DNA of 64,000 nucleotides from Paraglaciecola sp. 20A4 (GTDB taxonomy: Bacteria; Pseudomonadota; Gammaproteobacteria; Enterobacterales; Alteromonadaceae), in contig NZ_WTPY01000005.1 in the NCBI RefSeq assembly GCF_011378905.1, positions 62,001 to 126,000 of the forward strand, read 5' to 3'. A model generated the notes under the pieces. It had not been told where the DNA came from and searched no databases. It saw only the letters and a program-made list of their open reading frames with translations. The translations under genes and the position numbers were made by a program. Below are positions 37,725 to 47,241 of the stretch, piece by piece (position 1 is the first letter of the stretch; the number at the start of each line of letters is the position of its first letter).

Positions 37725-38690
37725 TTGCCTAGCTATTTTCTAGTATTAATAAACTCCCCTATTCTTCAACCGGTATGGGTTTTAGGGGGGGTAATGCTAA
37801 TTGAAAGCTTATTAAACTGGCCTGAGCGTTATCATCCACTAGGTTTTGCTCGCTTGGTCGCGGGCAGAATGGCTGAAAAAGTTCACCCAGCAGCAGATCG
37901 ACCAGCGCTACAACAGCAGATATCAGGCACACTAGCGCCGTTGATATTAATCAGTCCCATCGCAGTGATATTAGCTATTTTCACCAGCATGGCTGAATTC
38001 CCGCTATTTTTCGATGGTGTGCTGCTGTTAGTAGCGTTGCAATATCGGCCAATATTAGACCGTGCTAACAAAGTGCAAAATGCATTATCTCTGCATAAGA
38101 AAGTATTGGCTAGGCAAACACTCGCCCCCATGGTTTTGCGCGAGACCGCATCGCTTTCAGAAGTCGGTGTCATTAAAGCCTGTATTGAAAGTGTCATACT
38201 GCGCTTTCATCAGCAATACCTATTTACCCTACTTATATTCCTTGTCTTTGGACCTGTGGCTGCACTTTCATTACGTTTGTTATATGAGTTTTCCCAGAGC
38301 TGGAATGTAAAGCTCAAGCGTTTCAGTATTTTTGGCCAACCTTGCGCCAAAACGTTAGCTTTTTTGCTGTGGCTACCGGTGCGGATTTCAGCGTTGTTGT
38401 GCGCGTTAATACACAATATATCCGGCTCATTTAAGGCATTACGCGCGTTGCCGTCATCAAGTAGCACCCATCAAGTGGTGCTGGCTTTGCAAGGCGGTGC
38501 ACTGGGAATACAGTTAAGTGGACCCGTTATTTATGATCAAAATAAAAAGCGCTCAACTAAATGCGGCGGCCCTAATCAAGCGAGTATTGTAGATATAAAT
38601 CGTACGTTGCAAGCCATTACGTTGTGTAAACTTACTTATTGGGTTGTATGTTTGTGCATAGCAGTGATTATGAATAGTGTGGCTGCATAA
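37725..38690 (+). CDS. cbiB: CbiB/CobD-like cobalamin biosynthesis membrane protein
   Basis: The 321-residue polytopic protein resembles adenosylcobinamide-phosphate synthase (CbiB/CobD). Recognised parts are NWPERYHPLGFARLVAG near the N-terminus, SLSEVGVIKACIESV, and the late ALQGGALGIQLSGP segment. It would join aminopropanol (phosphate) to cobyric acid. Standard family landmarks are diverged, and no other cobalamin synthesis gene is nearby, so a salvage role alongside btuF is likely. The start is uncertain: a TTG 12 bases after mtnN without a clear ribosome-binding site. Confidence 0.75.
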   Translation: MPSYFLVLINSPILQPVWVLGGVMLIESLLNWPERYHPLGFARLVAGRMAEKVHPAADRPALQQQISGTLAPLILISPIAVILAIFTSMAEFPLFFDGVLLLVALQYRPILDRANKVQNALSLHKKVLARQTLAPMVLRETASLSEVGVIKACIESVILRFHQQYLFTLLIFLVFGPVAALSLRLLYEFSQSWNVKLKRFSIFGQPCAKTLAFLLWLPVRISALLCALIHNISGSFKALRALPSSSSTHQVVLALQGGALGIQLSGPVIYDQNKKRSTKCGGPNQASIVDINRTLQAITLCKLTYWVVCLCIAVIMNSVAA

Positions 38691-38795
38691 ATGGTGGCTA
38701 GATAAATGAAGTGGCTACAAGAGATGACGGCATTGATACTTTATTGGCGCTTTGGAAACAAAAGAAAAGCCATTTATTCGAGAAGTACAGGTTCG

Positions 38796-39629
38796 ATGAA
38801 AAAGCAGATTTTCTTAAGCAAAGTATTAAACTTCTTTATTATATTCTTTAGTTTATTAATGCCCGCTCTAGCACAAACCAAACCTAGTATCGTCAGCTTA
38901 GCGCCGCATACTACTGAGCTTATTTATGCGTTAGGTGCTGGCGATCAGTTGTTGGCTGTCAGTGATTTCAGTGACTATCCGGAGCAGGCCAAATTATTAC
39001 CAAGGGTAGCGAGTTACAACGGCGTAGATTTCGAGAAGATCTTGCGTTTATCCCCAGAACTTATCGTCGCATGGCAAGGCGGTAATAAACCTCAGGACTT
39101 AACCAGATTAGCAAGCTTAGGCTTTAATATTTATCTTTCTAGCCCTGGGAAACCAGCCGACATTAGCCAAGATATAAGAGCATTAGGTGCGTTTATTGGC
39201 AGATCAGCAGAAGCCAATGAACTGGCCAATCATTTTTCACAGCAGCTTCATCTTTTAAAACAGCAATATGCTAAGGCGACGGATATAAACGTATTTTATT
39301 ATATGTGGCCCGCGCCTTTAATGACGATCGGCCCTAATGCTTGGGCGACACATCTTTTGCATATTTGTAGAGCAAAAAATGTGTTTTCCAATGCACCTGC
39401 TGATTACCCACAGGTGAGTATTGAGCAAGTGGCACGCAAACAGCCGAATTTAATAATCGCAGCCATGCACGTTAGTCTTCAAGAAGCAGAATCTTTTTGG
39501 TATGACAAACGCGTGTTAATCCCCGCTCCTATCACGGTGGTTAACCCTGATGAATTACACCGATTTACCCCAAGGTTGATAAATGGACTGACCACCCTGT
39601 GTAATAAAATACACCATAATAAAAAATAA
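38796..39629 (+). CDS. btuF: Cobalamin-binding periplasmic protein BtuF
   Basis: About 277 residues from the ATG at 38796. An upstream start at 38706 would put 30 residues before the signal peptide (MKKQIFLSKV... ALAQ) and is rejected. Type-III binding-protein features are PSIVSLAPHTTELIYALGAG, SDFSDYPEQA and the long connecting helix (residues about 130-155). It would deliver vitamin B12 to BtuCD, which is not in this window. I saw no cobalamin riboswitch upstream. It probably shares a transcript with mtnN and the cbiB-like gene. Confidence 0.88.
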   Translation: MKKQIFLSKVLNFFIIFFSLLMPALAQTKPSIVSLAPHTTELIYALGAGDQLLAVSDFSDYPEQAKLLPRVASYNGVDFEKILRLSPELIVAWQGGNKPQDLTRLASLGFNIYLSSPGKPADISQDIRALGAFIGRSAEANELANHFSQQLHLLKQQYAKATDINVFYYMWPAPLMTIGPNAWATHLLHICRAKNVFSNAPADYPQVSIEQVARKQPNLIIAAMHVSLQEAESFWYDKRVLIPAPITVVNPDELHRFTPRLINGLTTLCNKIHHNKK

Positions 39630-39710
39630 ATTTTCCCCGCTTGATGCATTCTGTTTTTGTTGTCAAAAAATTCAACAATCTAACAACGTTGCAAGTATTT
39701 TGAATTGTTT

Positions 39711-40139
39711 ATGCCCGCTAAATTTTCCTTCAAGACTGCCACAGGCAGTTATGCTATTAACGTTGTAAAAAATATAGTCATTTGTACGTTTAACGGGGCG
39801 TGTTGTGAATTGATTGCCCAGCGGTATCTGAAGAGTCTCACTCAAATAGTGAAAACATTTGATGGTGCACCTTGGGCTTATCTTGGCGATGCACAATTAC
39901 ATCATGCCGGTACGCCCCAAGCCGAAAGCTATTTATATGAGGCGTGTGTTATGAGCATTGAAAATAATTGTGTTGCTAATGCATTTTGCCTAACCTCCGC
40001 AGTTGGCATATCCCAGTTAGAGCGAATACGTCAACGCGTCGGTGCTACCCTACCTATTCAAGAATGTCTATTTGACACGGTCCCCCTTGCCATTGAGCGA
40101 CTCAACCAAGAACTTGATTTACATTCATCTGTTACTTGA
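39711..40139 (+). CDS. Conserved hypothetical protein with duplicated 3' end
   Basis: The product, about 142 residues from ATG 39711, is not assigned to a family. It is a soluble alpha/beta protein by appearance, with alternating strands (IVICTFNGAC, PWAYLGDAQL) and a helical C-terminus, loosely reminiscent of small STAS-like domains. There is no signal peptide. The last codons sit within a 22-bp tandem duplication (40112-40155). Without the second copy the frame would continue and end eight codons later with a different tail. The change looks recent. Confidence 0.6.
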   Translation: MPAKFSFKTATGSYAINVVKNIVICTFNGACCELIAQRYLKSLTQIVKTFDGAPWAYLGDAQLHHAGTPQAESYLYEACVMSIENNCVANAFCLTSAVGISQLERIRQRVGATLPIQECLFDTVPLAIERLNQELDLHSSVT

Positions 40140-40155
40140 TTTACATTCATCTGTT
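40112..40155. repeat. 22-bp tandem duplication spanning a stop codon
   Basis: Two adjacent exact copies of a 22-base unit beginning ACTTGATTTACATTCATCTG cover the end of the hypothetical gene. The second copy supplies its present TGA stop at 40137-40139. Confidence 0.95.
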
Positions 40156-40257
40156 AGAGATGTGAATTCCCCCTAAGCCTTCTCGCAACAAGTAAGGCAC
40201 AGCGACAAACTGTGTCATAATGGTGATACTTTTTCATATTTAGAACTTATCCCTAAG

Positions 40258-40677
40258 ATGACCATCACCCTGACCACACCCGCAATGTTATTTCCGGCCA
40301 TCTCTTTATTGTTATTGGCATACACCAATCGTTTTTTGGCTCTGGCCAGCACAATACGTAATCTTGACCCTACTCAGGACCAAGAAAATACCCATGCGCA
40401 AATAAATAACTTACGTAAACGTATTCAGTTAATCAAACGGATGCAAGAATTCGGTGCCTTTAGCTTTTTTCTTTGTGTGCTTTCGATGCTAGCGATATAT
40501 GCAGAATATCAAACCGTCGGTAGCACTATATTCGCGGGGAGCTTAATACTGTTGTTGTATTCATTGGGGTTGTCGGTAAGAGAAATAAATATTTCAGTGG
40601 AAGCGCTAGATTTGCACTTGAGTCATTTTAATTTAGATAGAAAAAAACGTAAATTTTCTCGTGATAAGCCAGAATAA
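40258..40677 (+). CDS. DUF2721 membrane protein
   Basis: The 139-residue protein has an N-terminal membrane helix (about 9-29), a charged linker with NLRKRIQLIKRMQEFGAF, two further helices (about 60-103), and a basic tail. The pattern TTPAMLFPAISLLLLAYTNR and SVREINISVEAL match DUF2721, a small inner-membrane family of unknown function. It converges on tyrS across a palindromic terminator. Confidence 0.8.
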   Translation: MTITLTTPAMLFPAISLLLLAYTNRFLALASTIRNLDPTQDQENTHAQINNLRKRIQLIKRMQEFGAFSFFLCVLSMLAIYAEYQTVGSTIFAGSLILLLYSLGLSVREINISVEALDLHLSHFNLDRKKRKFSRDKPE

Positions 40678-40684
40678 GATAAAT

Positions 40685-40708
40685 GGTTTACTCCACATGG
40701 AGTAAACC
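40685..40708. terminator. Convergent palindromic terminator
   Basis: GGTTTACTCC / GGAGTAAACC forms a perfect 10-bp stem with a 4-base loop between the DUF2721 gene and tyrS. T-rich flanks follow on either strand. Confidence 0.8.
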
Positions 40709-40718
40709 CAAATATTCT

Positions 40719-41918
40719 TTAAGCTAGCGTTACACGGGCAAATTTGCGTTTACCCACTTGAAAGACAGCTTGTTCTAAAGAGCTAAATTGTACTTTTTGG
40801 TCAGTTACTTTTTCGCCATCCATTTTGACCGCACCTTGCTTAATCATGCGCATAGCTTCAGAGGTTGATGCCACCAAGCCTGCTTCTTTAAGTAAGTTTG
40901 CAACGGCCATACCTTCTTCACTTGCAGCGAAGTTAAACTCAGGCATTTCATCAGGAATAGCATTTTTCTGAAACCGTTGAATAAACTCATGGTGTGCCGC
41001 TTCCGCTGCGCTATCGTCATGAAAACGCGCAATAATCTCTTTAGCCAAAGCAATTTTTATATCTCTTGGATTAGTACCAGCAACGACTTGCTCTTTGTAC
41101 TGCGCAACTTCTTCAATCCCTTTAAAGCTAAGTAAATCGTAGTAACGCCACATCAAATCGTCAGAAATCGACATGATTTTGCCAAACATATCGCTAGGGG
41201 AATCTGTTATGCCAATATAATTGCCTAACGACTTAGACATTTTCTGTACGCCATCTAAGCCTTCTAATAATGGCATCATTAATACCGTCTGTGGCCGTTG
41301 ACCCTGTCCTTTTTGCAACTCACGGCCCATTAATAGATTAAAACGTTGATCGGTACCACCTAGCTCAACGTCTGACTGCAAAGCAACGGAATCCCAACCT
41401 TGTACAAGGGGATAAATAAATTCGTGGATAGCAATGGGCTGGCCATTAGCATAGCGTTTCTTGAAATCATCTCGTTCGAGCATACGAGCAACCGTTTGGC
41501 TAGATGCCAACTTAATCATGCCTGAGGCACCTAATGCTTCCATCCACTCCGAGTTGAAACGAATAGTTGTCTTCGCCGGATCAAGGATCTTAAATACCTG
41601 TTCTTTATATGTTTCAGCGTTAGCTAATACATCTTCTCGCGTCAACGGCTTACGTGTGACATTTTTTCCTGTTGGGTCGCCAATCATACCGGTGAAATCA
41701 CCGATAAGAAAAATAACTTCGTGCCCAAGCTGCTGAAATGAACGCAATTTATTAATTAAAACAGTGTGCCCTAGATGCAAATCTGGTGCAGTCGGGTCGA
41801 AGCCAGCTTTAATTTTTAACGGTTTGCCTTCTTTTAACTTGGCAATTAGCTCTTCTTCCAACAAAATTTCTTCAGCACCACGCTGAAGCTCAGCAAACGC
41901 ACTTTGCCAATCTGCCAT
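40719..41918 (-). CDS. tyrS: Tyrosyl-tRNA synthetase (TyrZ-like)
   Basis: This 399-residue class I synthetase has the HIGH-type motif as HLGHTV, KMSKS intact in [12 protein letters not shown], and a C-terminal S4 RNA-binding domain (about 335-399). The length of about 400 and the KMSKS form place it in the TyrZ-like branch, shorter than E. coli TyrS (424). AAGGGT precedes the ATG. It is divergent from the MepM-like gene. Confidence 0.96.
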   Translation of the reverse strand: MADWQSAFAELQRGAEEILLEEELIAKLKEGKPLKIKAGFDPTAPDLHLGHTVLINKLRSFQQLGHEVIFLIGDFTGMIGDPTGKNVTRKPLTREDVLANAETYKEQVFKILDPAKTTIRFNSEWMEALGASGMIKLASSQTVARMLERDDFKKRYANGQPIAIHEFIYPLVQGWDSVALQSDVELGGTDQRFNLLMGRELQKGQGQRPQTVLMMPLLEGLDGVQKMSKSLGNYIGITDSPSDMFGKIMSISDDLMWRYYDLLSFKGIEEVAQYKEQVVAGTNPRDIKIALAKEIIARFHDDSAAEAAHHEFIQRFQKNAIPDEMPEFNFAASEEGMAVANLLKEAGLVASTSEAMRMIKQGAVKMDGEKVTDQKVQFSSLEQAVFQVGKRKFARVTLA

Positions 41919-42106
41919 TTTAGACCCTTATAAATTCGTATATATAAAAATTTTAGTCGGGCATTTTACGTTGCACAGACTGCTTTTGAAAGGGCGTATA
42001 AGGATTAATCAACTTAATGTTGTACTACTCATTCATTAAATATGTATAAAAATCGACCACCCACTAGAAAATACTCCGTAATCATTATATTCTGCTAGTT
42101 CAATAG

Positions 42107-43426
42107 TTGTATGAGTTGAGTTTCCCTGTGGTACAAAAAGCCTTTTCACAATTACCTAAAGCACATAAGTGGGCTGTTATTTCCCTCACTTCTCTGGTGC
42201 TAGTTCTCGCATTATTTCCGTCTGATCGAGCCAGCGCATCGCGCAATACTGAAACCGCACTGCTTGAAATAGGCAAGCGTTATGAGTTACCGATTAGCAC
42301 TGAGCACCTTGTTGCCAGCGCTACGGCCGAGGCTAACGACACCCTTGAATGGAAAACATTTCAAGTTAAACGCGGCGATACATTAGCAAAAATATTTGCT
42401 CGAGCAGGTCTATCTGCCCGTGACACCTATAACGTTACTCAAGCAGGCGAGCTAGCTAAAAAATTAGTTAAGATACGTCCTGGGCAGCTTATTTCTTTGC
42501 AAATTGATGAGAAAGGTCAATTTGCTGGGCTTGGTTATGCATTTTCAAATACCGAAACCTTACTTATTCAGCCAGCAGAAGACGGTTCCTTAGTTTCTAG
42601 TGTCGATAAAAAACAAGTCGACACGCGCTTAAATTATGCACAAGGCGAAATTAATAGTAGTTTTTGGAATGCTGGTGTAAGAGCGCATTTGTCTGAAAAT
42701 CAAATCATGAGCTTGGCCGCTATCTTCGGTTGGGATATCGATTTCGCTTTAGAAATACGCCAAGGTGATAACTTCAACGTGGTATTTGAAGAAAAATATA
42801 TTGATGGCGAATTTGTTGAATATGGCGATATCGTATCGGCTGAATTCACTAACAGCGGAAACACCTTTACCGCTATTCGTTATTCCGATGGTAACTACTA
42901 CACCCCTGAAGGGCGCAGTATGCGTAAGAGCTTTTTACGGGCACCAGTTAGCTTTAAATATATTAGCTCTAGCTTTAAAAAGAGTCGCTTCCACCCAGTT
43001 CAAAAACGCTGGAAAGCGCACAGAGGCGTAGATTACGCTGCCAACCGAGGCACACCAGTAATGGCTGCCGGTGATGGTAAAGTCATTCGTTCATCCTATG
43101 ATAAATACAATGGTAACCATGTGTTTATCCAACATGGTGAAAAATACGTCACCAAATATCTGCACTTCACTAAGCGTAACGTCAAGGTCGGCCAAACGGT
43201 CAAGCAAGGCGATATAATTGGTACTGTTGGTTCTACTGGCTTAGCTTCAGGACCCCATCTTCATTACGAATTTTTGGTTGACGGTGTGCACCGTAATCCT
43301 AGAACGGTTGAGCTACCTAAAGCCTTACCTATTGCTAAAAAAGAGCGTTCAGCCTTTGAGCTCGTTGCCAAGCAACAGCTTGAGTTGTTAAGTAATAGTA
43401 AGCGTATTATGTTGGCGATGAACTAA
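42107..43426 (+). CDS. MepM-like peptidoglycan DD-endopeptidase (M23)
   Basis: The 439-residue protein has one N-terminal membrane helix (about 22-40) and an OapA/LysM-like region (about 80-125, FQVKRGDTLAKIFARAG). The C-terminal M23 zinc endopeptidase has Zn ligands in HRGVDYAA and GPHLHYEF. It resembles MepM (YebA), which cleaves cross-links to allow cell-wall growth. The start is uncertain: TTG at 42107 or a later GTG at 42128, with no ATG suitably placed. In related genomes it neighbours tyrS and anmK, as here. Confidence 0.9.
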   Translation: MYELSFPVVQKAFSQLPKAHKWAVISLTSLVLVLALFPSDRASASRNTETALLEIGKRYELPISTEHLVASATAEANDTLEWKTFQVKRGDTLAKIFARAGLSARDTYNVTQAGELAKKLVKIRPGQLISLQIDEKGQFAGLGYAFSNTETLLIQPAEDGSLVSSVDKKQVDTRLNYAQGEINSSFWNAGVRAHLSENQIMSLAAIFGWDIDFALEIRQGDNFNVVFEEKYIDGEFVEYGDIVSAEFTNSGNTFTAIRYSDGNYYTPEGRSMRKSFLRAPVSFKYISSSFKKSRFHPVQKRWKAHRGVDYAANRGTPVMAAGDGKVIRSSYDKYNGNHVFIQHGEKYVTKYLHFTKRNVKVGQTVKQGDIIGTVGSTGLASGPHLHYEFLVDGVHRNPRTVELPKALPIAKKERSAFELVAKQQLELLSNSKRIMLAMN

Positions 43427-43436
43427 ATCCCCTCCT

Positions 43437-43465
43437 GTCCAGGTATCTATTCATGATATCTGGAC
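43437..43465 (+). terminator. Hairpin after mepM-like gene
   Basis: GTCCAGGTATC and GATATCTGGAC form an 11-bp stem with one G-T pair and a 7-base loop, ten bases after the stop. Confidence 0.6.
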
Positions 43466-43499
43466 TGCAAAAAACCAATCAAATTTAACAAGGGCTATA

Positions 43500-43687
43500 C
43501 CTAAACTATTTATCGGGTCCATATCTGGTACTAGTATTGATGGTATTGATGCCGCGTTAGTCGATTTCGTTGAAGTACATCCTAGACCAATTGACCGCCG
43601 CAACGCGGACTATATTTACACGTGTGGAGGCATATCGAAAAGCTATTATCTTATACAAGCGATGCATTGAATAATGCCTCAATGTAA
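43500..43687 (+). pseudogene. anmK: Remnant of anhydro-N-acetylmuramic acid kinase (anmK)
   Basis: Translating from 43500 gives PKLFIGSISGTSIDGIDAAL, the unmistakable ATP-binding start of AnmK. About 35 codons later the frame runs into DYIYTCGG, which matches the far C-terminal CGGG motif of the same enzyme. The roughly 250-300 residues between are missing. After CGG the homology seems to resume in a shifted frame with IEKLLSYTSD (43633-43687). The gene sits after the mepM-like gene, where anmK is expected. AnmK recycles cell-wall anhydroMurNAc, and this copy cannot be functional. Confidence 0.8.
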
Positions 43688-43858
43688 GGTTAACTCACCT
43701 AGTGAACAGGATGTTTATTCTGACTATTCAGAGATGATGGCTTACTAAGCTTAGTTTGTAGTCATTGAGCGAAAATAAATGGCAATTCTGCTAGCGTGAC
43801 GGGTCCTCACCAAGAAATAATCTTGGATACTGCCCTTCTACTTATAATGAAAGAGACT

Positions 43859-44335
43859 ATGGCTCAAAAAAACAGTCGCCCTTTAGATAACATCGATTTA
43901 GCTATTCTCGCATCGCTCTTTGAAGATGCCCGTACCACAAACAAAGAAATAGCCAAGCGGGTTGGGTTGGCACCGTCATCATGTCTTGAACGCATTAAAC
44001 GCCTACAAGCAGATGATATTATCCAAGGCGCTTCATTGCAGGTGGATTTAAACGCGCTAGGTGGTCACATTCAGGCCATGATATCAATTCGATTGTCTGA
44101 CCATAACCGCGTAGCAGTCGACGCGTTTGTCGCAGACTTACTCCCTTTACCAGAAGTATTGAGCGTGTTTCACATGGGCGGAAATATAGACTTTCTACTT
44201 CATGTGAGCGTTGCAGATTCGAGCCATCTACGTGATTTCGTATTTGATCAACTCACCGCAAGACCTGAAGTGAGTCACGTTGAAAGCGCATTGGTATACG
44301 AACACAAATGCTCTGGGCAATTACCTAAATTTTAG
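43859..44335 (+). CDS. Lrp/AsnC-family transcriptional regulator
   Basis: The protein of about 158 residues has an N-terminal helix-turn-helix (about 10-60, TNKEIAKRVGLAPSSCLERIKRL) and a C-terminal RAM/AsnC ligand domain (about 70-150). AAGAGA lies before the ATG at 43859; an earlier ATG at 43847 is possible, and the 43796 start has no ribosome-binding site. It converges with the aspartoacylase-like gene on the opposite strand, 43 bases away. The effector, probably an amino acid, is unknown. Confidence 0.9.
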   Translation: MAQKNSRPLDNIDLAILASLFEDARTTNKEIAKRVGLAPSSCLERIKRLQADDIIQGASLQVDLNALGGHIQAMISIRLSDHNRVAVDAFVADLLPLPEVLSVFHMGGNIDFLLHVSVADSSHLRDFVFDQLTARPEVSHVESALVYEHKCSGQLPKF

Positions 44336-44378
44336 AGCCTTTATTTACCATGCTGTTTTGACAAATGAGTTAGCGCTG

Positions 44379-45521
44379 TTACAGCTCGAAATATTCGGTA
44401 AAGCATTTATATAATTGTGTGCCACTCAGAATAGAAGCAGACGGGAAATGCAAAATTGGGATCATGTCGCATTGTGCGCGAATAAGTTCCGTTGCATTGG
44501 GTGTGTCGAGTTCATCGACATTAAGCAGTTTAGCTAACGGCTGCCCCTTTTTCACCGGCTCACCTGGCTTAGCTAAATACTCCACCATACCACCCTGTTG
44601 TGTATACAAGACTTTATAGTCTTTTAACATCGTTGCTACCCTGCGCATACGTTGGGGTTTGATATCACTTTCTAGCAAACAGCCCTTAGCATTCAAGTAT
44701 CCCAAGATACTATTCGCATCGTACTCCCCTTCTGAGAAATTAATTACCTCCTGACTGCCCATTTCAAGGGTAAATGCCTCAACGCCAAAGTCGATAGGCT
44801 GTTGATACTTTTCACTGAGCAATGTTTGTAATGTCCACCAAGGACAAAAAGTAGCTTCGTCTAAGGCTCCAGCAAATTTATTAGGAATGAGAATAACGTG
44901 GGGAATATTAAATAAGCTAGCAGAGGCTTTTGCATACTCTGGTACATAAATGTGACGGGTTGAAACAGGACCGTTATGCAAGTCGAGTACAAAATCTGCA
45001 TCAAATGCTAATTGTTGCAGCTTCAGGTTTAGCCGTTGCGCTAAACCAATGCCCCAAGGTTCTTCCAATTTGTCGGCTAATATCTGTTTAATTTGCTGTC
45101 GAAAGCGGTATTTTATCTGCTCCAGTGACTCATCTTTGTGCACACTTTTTGCGAACGCTTGAATCAAACTTTCGTCAAAAAAATAGCCTCTATTCCAATT
45201 TGTGCCGTTGACTGGATCAAATCGCCCTAAAGTATACTCGCCAGCTTTAATGTTTGTGCCTACGGGATTACAGTTAGGGACTAAAATCACTTCGCCGCGG
45301 ATCGGTTGCTGCTTTAATAGTTGAATAAGATGATAGATGACCACATTGCCTTGAACCTCAGCGCCGTGTATAGAGCTTTGAATATAGACCTTGGGCCCAG
45401 GTTGCTGACCAATGAACCGGTAAAGAGGTACATTCATGTTGCGTCCTGACGCGTTTTGCGCCACGACTATATATTCTTTTATAAATTGATTGGTCACGTT
45501 AGCGCTCGCTGTGTTGGGCAA
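44379..45521 (-). CDS. Succinylglutamate desuccinylase/aspartoacylase-family metallopeptidase
   Basis: The 380-residue M14-like zinc hydrolase has the first zinc motif SSIHGAEVQGN (His and Glu) and the third ligand His in DFVLDLHNG. A catalytic Glu is likely in VEAFTLEMGSQE. The C-terminal region (about 300-380) resembles a lipoyl-like beta barrel (GMVEYLAKPGEPVKKGQPLAKL), as in many family members. It should deacylate an N-acyl amino acid. The start is uncertain: TTG 45521, or GTG 45497. It has no signal peptide. Confidence 0.85.
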   Translation of the reverse strand: MPNTASANVTNQFIKEYIVVAQNASGRNMNVPLYRFIGQQPGPKVYIQSSIHGAEVQGNVVIYHLIQLLKQQPIRGEVILVPNCNPVGTNIKAGEYTLGRFDPVNGTNWNRGYFFDESLIQAFAKSVHKDESLEQIKYRFRQQIKQILADKLEEPWGIGLAQRLNLKLQQLAFDADFVLDLHNGPVSTRHIYVPEYAKASASLFNIPHVILIPNKFAGALDEATFCPWWTLQTLLSEKYQQPIDFGVEAFTLEMGSQEVINFSEGEYDANSILGYLNAKGCLLESDIKPQRMRRVATMLKDYKVLYTQQGGMVEYLAKPGEPVKKGQPLAKLLNVDELDTPNATELIRAQCDMIPILHFPSASILSGTQLYKCFTEYFEL

Positions 45522-45565
45522 CGTTGTCTCAGCCAGACACGGTAAACAAGATTGCCATTAGAGTG

Positions 45566-47179
45566 TTATTGCTGTGAATAATATTCGCGGTGAAAAGCAT
45601 GTCGAGCCTCTAAATAATCAATATCTTCGACCTTAGGCTCAGGTCGCAAAATCATCCGCTTATGCGCTGAGAATGTCGGCCATGCCAGTAATTTTTTTAC
45701 ATCAGAGTCTGTTGAATTCGGATCCCCTGTTTTAACGAAATTTGCAAAATATTGCTGCATGATTGATGACATTTGATAATCCGTTTTGCTCCACTTATAA
45801 AGTGGGTTCACGTCCAAATTACCCAAGGCATATTCAATTTCAGCGGAATGTACCGCTCCCCTTGGCTGATTACTTAGTAAGGCTTTTTTTGCCCCTAGTG
45901 TGTCTGGGCGCACATGGTCATAAAAATAATAATAGCTCGCTGATGAATTTGTTTTACTATTCTGATAAACCCAATTATATGTTGCTACGCCCATAAATCG
46001 GTCACTAGCCAGAGCCTGAGCAGACGCTTTTACTTGTTCGCTGTTGTTACCTGGATACAATTGTAAAACCGTTTTGAAATCATCCGGATATAAACGCTTA
46101 ATGCGATCCAGATAATGCTCAACTGATGGCTCACCATCGACCATAATTTGCTGGTAACTGCCTTCTTGGGAATTATCACCAAGCAGAAGAGGCACCTTTG
46201 CTTGCATACCATCTGCGAATAATGCCGCCGGAGAAGCAGGTAAAAAATAGCCATCTACGTTCGGCTTAAAGTAAATAAACCCCGCTTTAGTCACTCGGTC
46301 AAGCAGCGCTTGCGCAGGTATTTCTCTAAGAGCCGCTATAGCGTCTTCGGCCTTGATAGCGGTTTTTCCTTTTGCGCTATTTTTAAGCATCGCCCTAGCA
46401 ATCTCGTCACCACGCTGTTCTGCCTTGCCAAGTGACGAAGGGGCAAGCGGTGGTCCTACTATAGAGCCACTCTCACCAATCGCCCCGGCTATATATGGCT
46501 TAGCAGAAGGAGCCACCAACAACGCACTAACTGAAATTGAACCTGCAGATTCACCCGCAATCGTAATACGCGTAGGATCGCCGCCAAATGCAGCGATGTT
46601 TTCCGCTACCCATTTAAGGGCTGCTTGCTGATCCATCAGGCCATAGTTGCCTGAGCCTTGGTAACCGGATCCATTGGATAAACCCTTATGAGCGAAAAAG
46701 CCGAATACTCCCAGACGATAATTGGCCGTCACCACCACGATACCCTTTTGTGCCATCGACGCACCGTCATAACGTTTTTCGTCACTGCTGCCGGCGATAA
46801 ACCCGCCACCGTAGAAATAAAGTAACACAGGCAACTTGCTTTGCTTACTAACCGTTGGGGTCCAAACATTAAGATATAAACTGTCTTCACTGGTATTTTC
46901 AGAGCGAAATTGCATATCACTGTAGATAGGATTTTGCATGGGTCTGGATGCAAAACTTTTTGCATCTCGCACACCTTCCCATACACCAACTGGCTGAGGC
47001 GGTTGCCAACGAAGCGCACCGACAGGAGGCGCAGCAAAGGGGATCCCCTTAAAAGCACTAATATGCGTTTGTTTATCGCTGGTACCAGATAATAGTCCAA
47101 ATTGTGTGCGGACTTGCTCTGCGCTGATGGCAGACACACTGAAAATAATAAGAGAATAAAGCACAGCGGCGACTTTCAT
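45566..47179 (-). CDS. Exported type-B carboxylesterase
   Basis: The 537-residue protein has a signal peptide ending AISAE and the carboxylesterase type-B fold. The oxyanion region is FYGGGFIAGS, the nucleophile Ser lies in GESAGS, and the likely acidic and His members are in DNSQEGSY and AVHSAEIEYA. These enzymes hydrolyse carboxylic esters, and the exported form suggests nutrient scavenging. AGGA precedes the ATG. It follows parC's terminator on the same strand and is probably transcribed separately. Confidence 0.9.
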   Translation of the reverse strand: MKVAAVLYSLIIFSVSAISAEQVRTQFGLLSGTSDKQTHISAFKGIPFAAPPVGALRWQPPQPVGVWEGVRDAKSFASRPMQNPIYSDMQFRSENTSEDSLYLNVWTPTVSKQSKLPVLLYFYGGGFIAGSSDEKRYDGASMAQKGIVVVTANYRLGVFGFFAHKGLSNGSGYQGSGNYGLMDQQAALKWVAENIAAFGGDPTRITIAGESAGSISVSALLVAPSAKPYIAGAIGESGSIVGPPLAPSSLGKAEQRGDEIARAMLKNSAKGKTAIKAEDAIAALREIPAQALLDRVTKAGFIYFKPNVDGYFLPASPAALFADGMQAKVPLLLGDNSQEGSYQQIMVDGEPSVEHYLDRIKRLYPDDFKTVLQLYPGNNSEQVKASAQALASDRFMGVATYNWVYQNSKTNSSASYYYFYDHVRPDTLGAKKALLSNQPRGAVHSAEIEYALGNLDVNPLYKWSKTDYQMSSIMQQYFANFVKTGDPNSTDSDVKKLLAWPTFSAHKRMILRPEPKVEDIDYLEARHAFHREYYSQQ

Positions 47180-47206
47180 GGAGTGTCCTAGTGATATGTA
47201 GAAAAA

Positions 47207-47231
47207 CGGCTACCTGTTACATAGGTAACCG
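47207..47231 (-). terminator. Intrinsic terminator after parC
   Basis: On the minus strand CGGTTACCT and AGGTAGCCG form a 9-bp stem with one G-T pair, followed by TTTTTC, ten bases after the parC stop. Confidence 0.8.
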
Positions 47232-47241
47232 CTGAAAAATA

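Noticed and set aside
38691-38795. Cobalamin riboswitch upstream of btuF
   Set aside because: The gap is too short and contains no recognisable B12-box; btuF probably shares the mtnN transcript.
46729-47139. 136-codon frame in another frame of the carboxylesterase
   Set aside because: The esterase frame in the same DNA has all catalytic motifs and a signal peptide, so this is a shadow frame.
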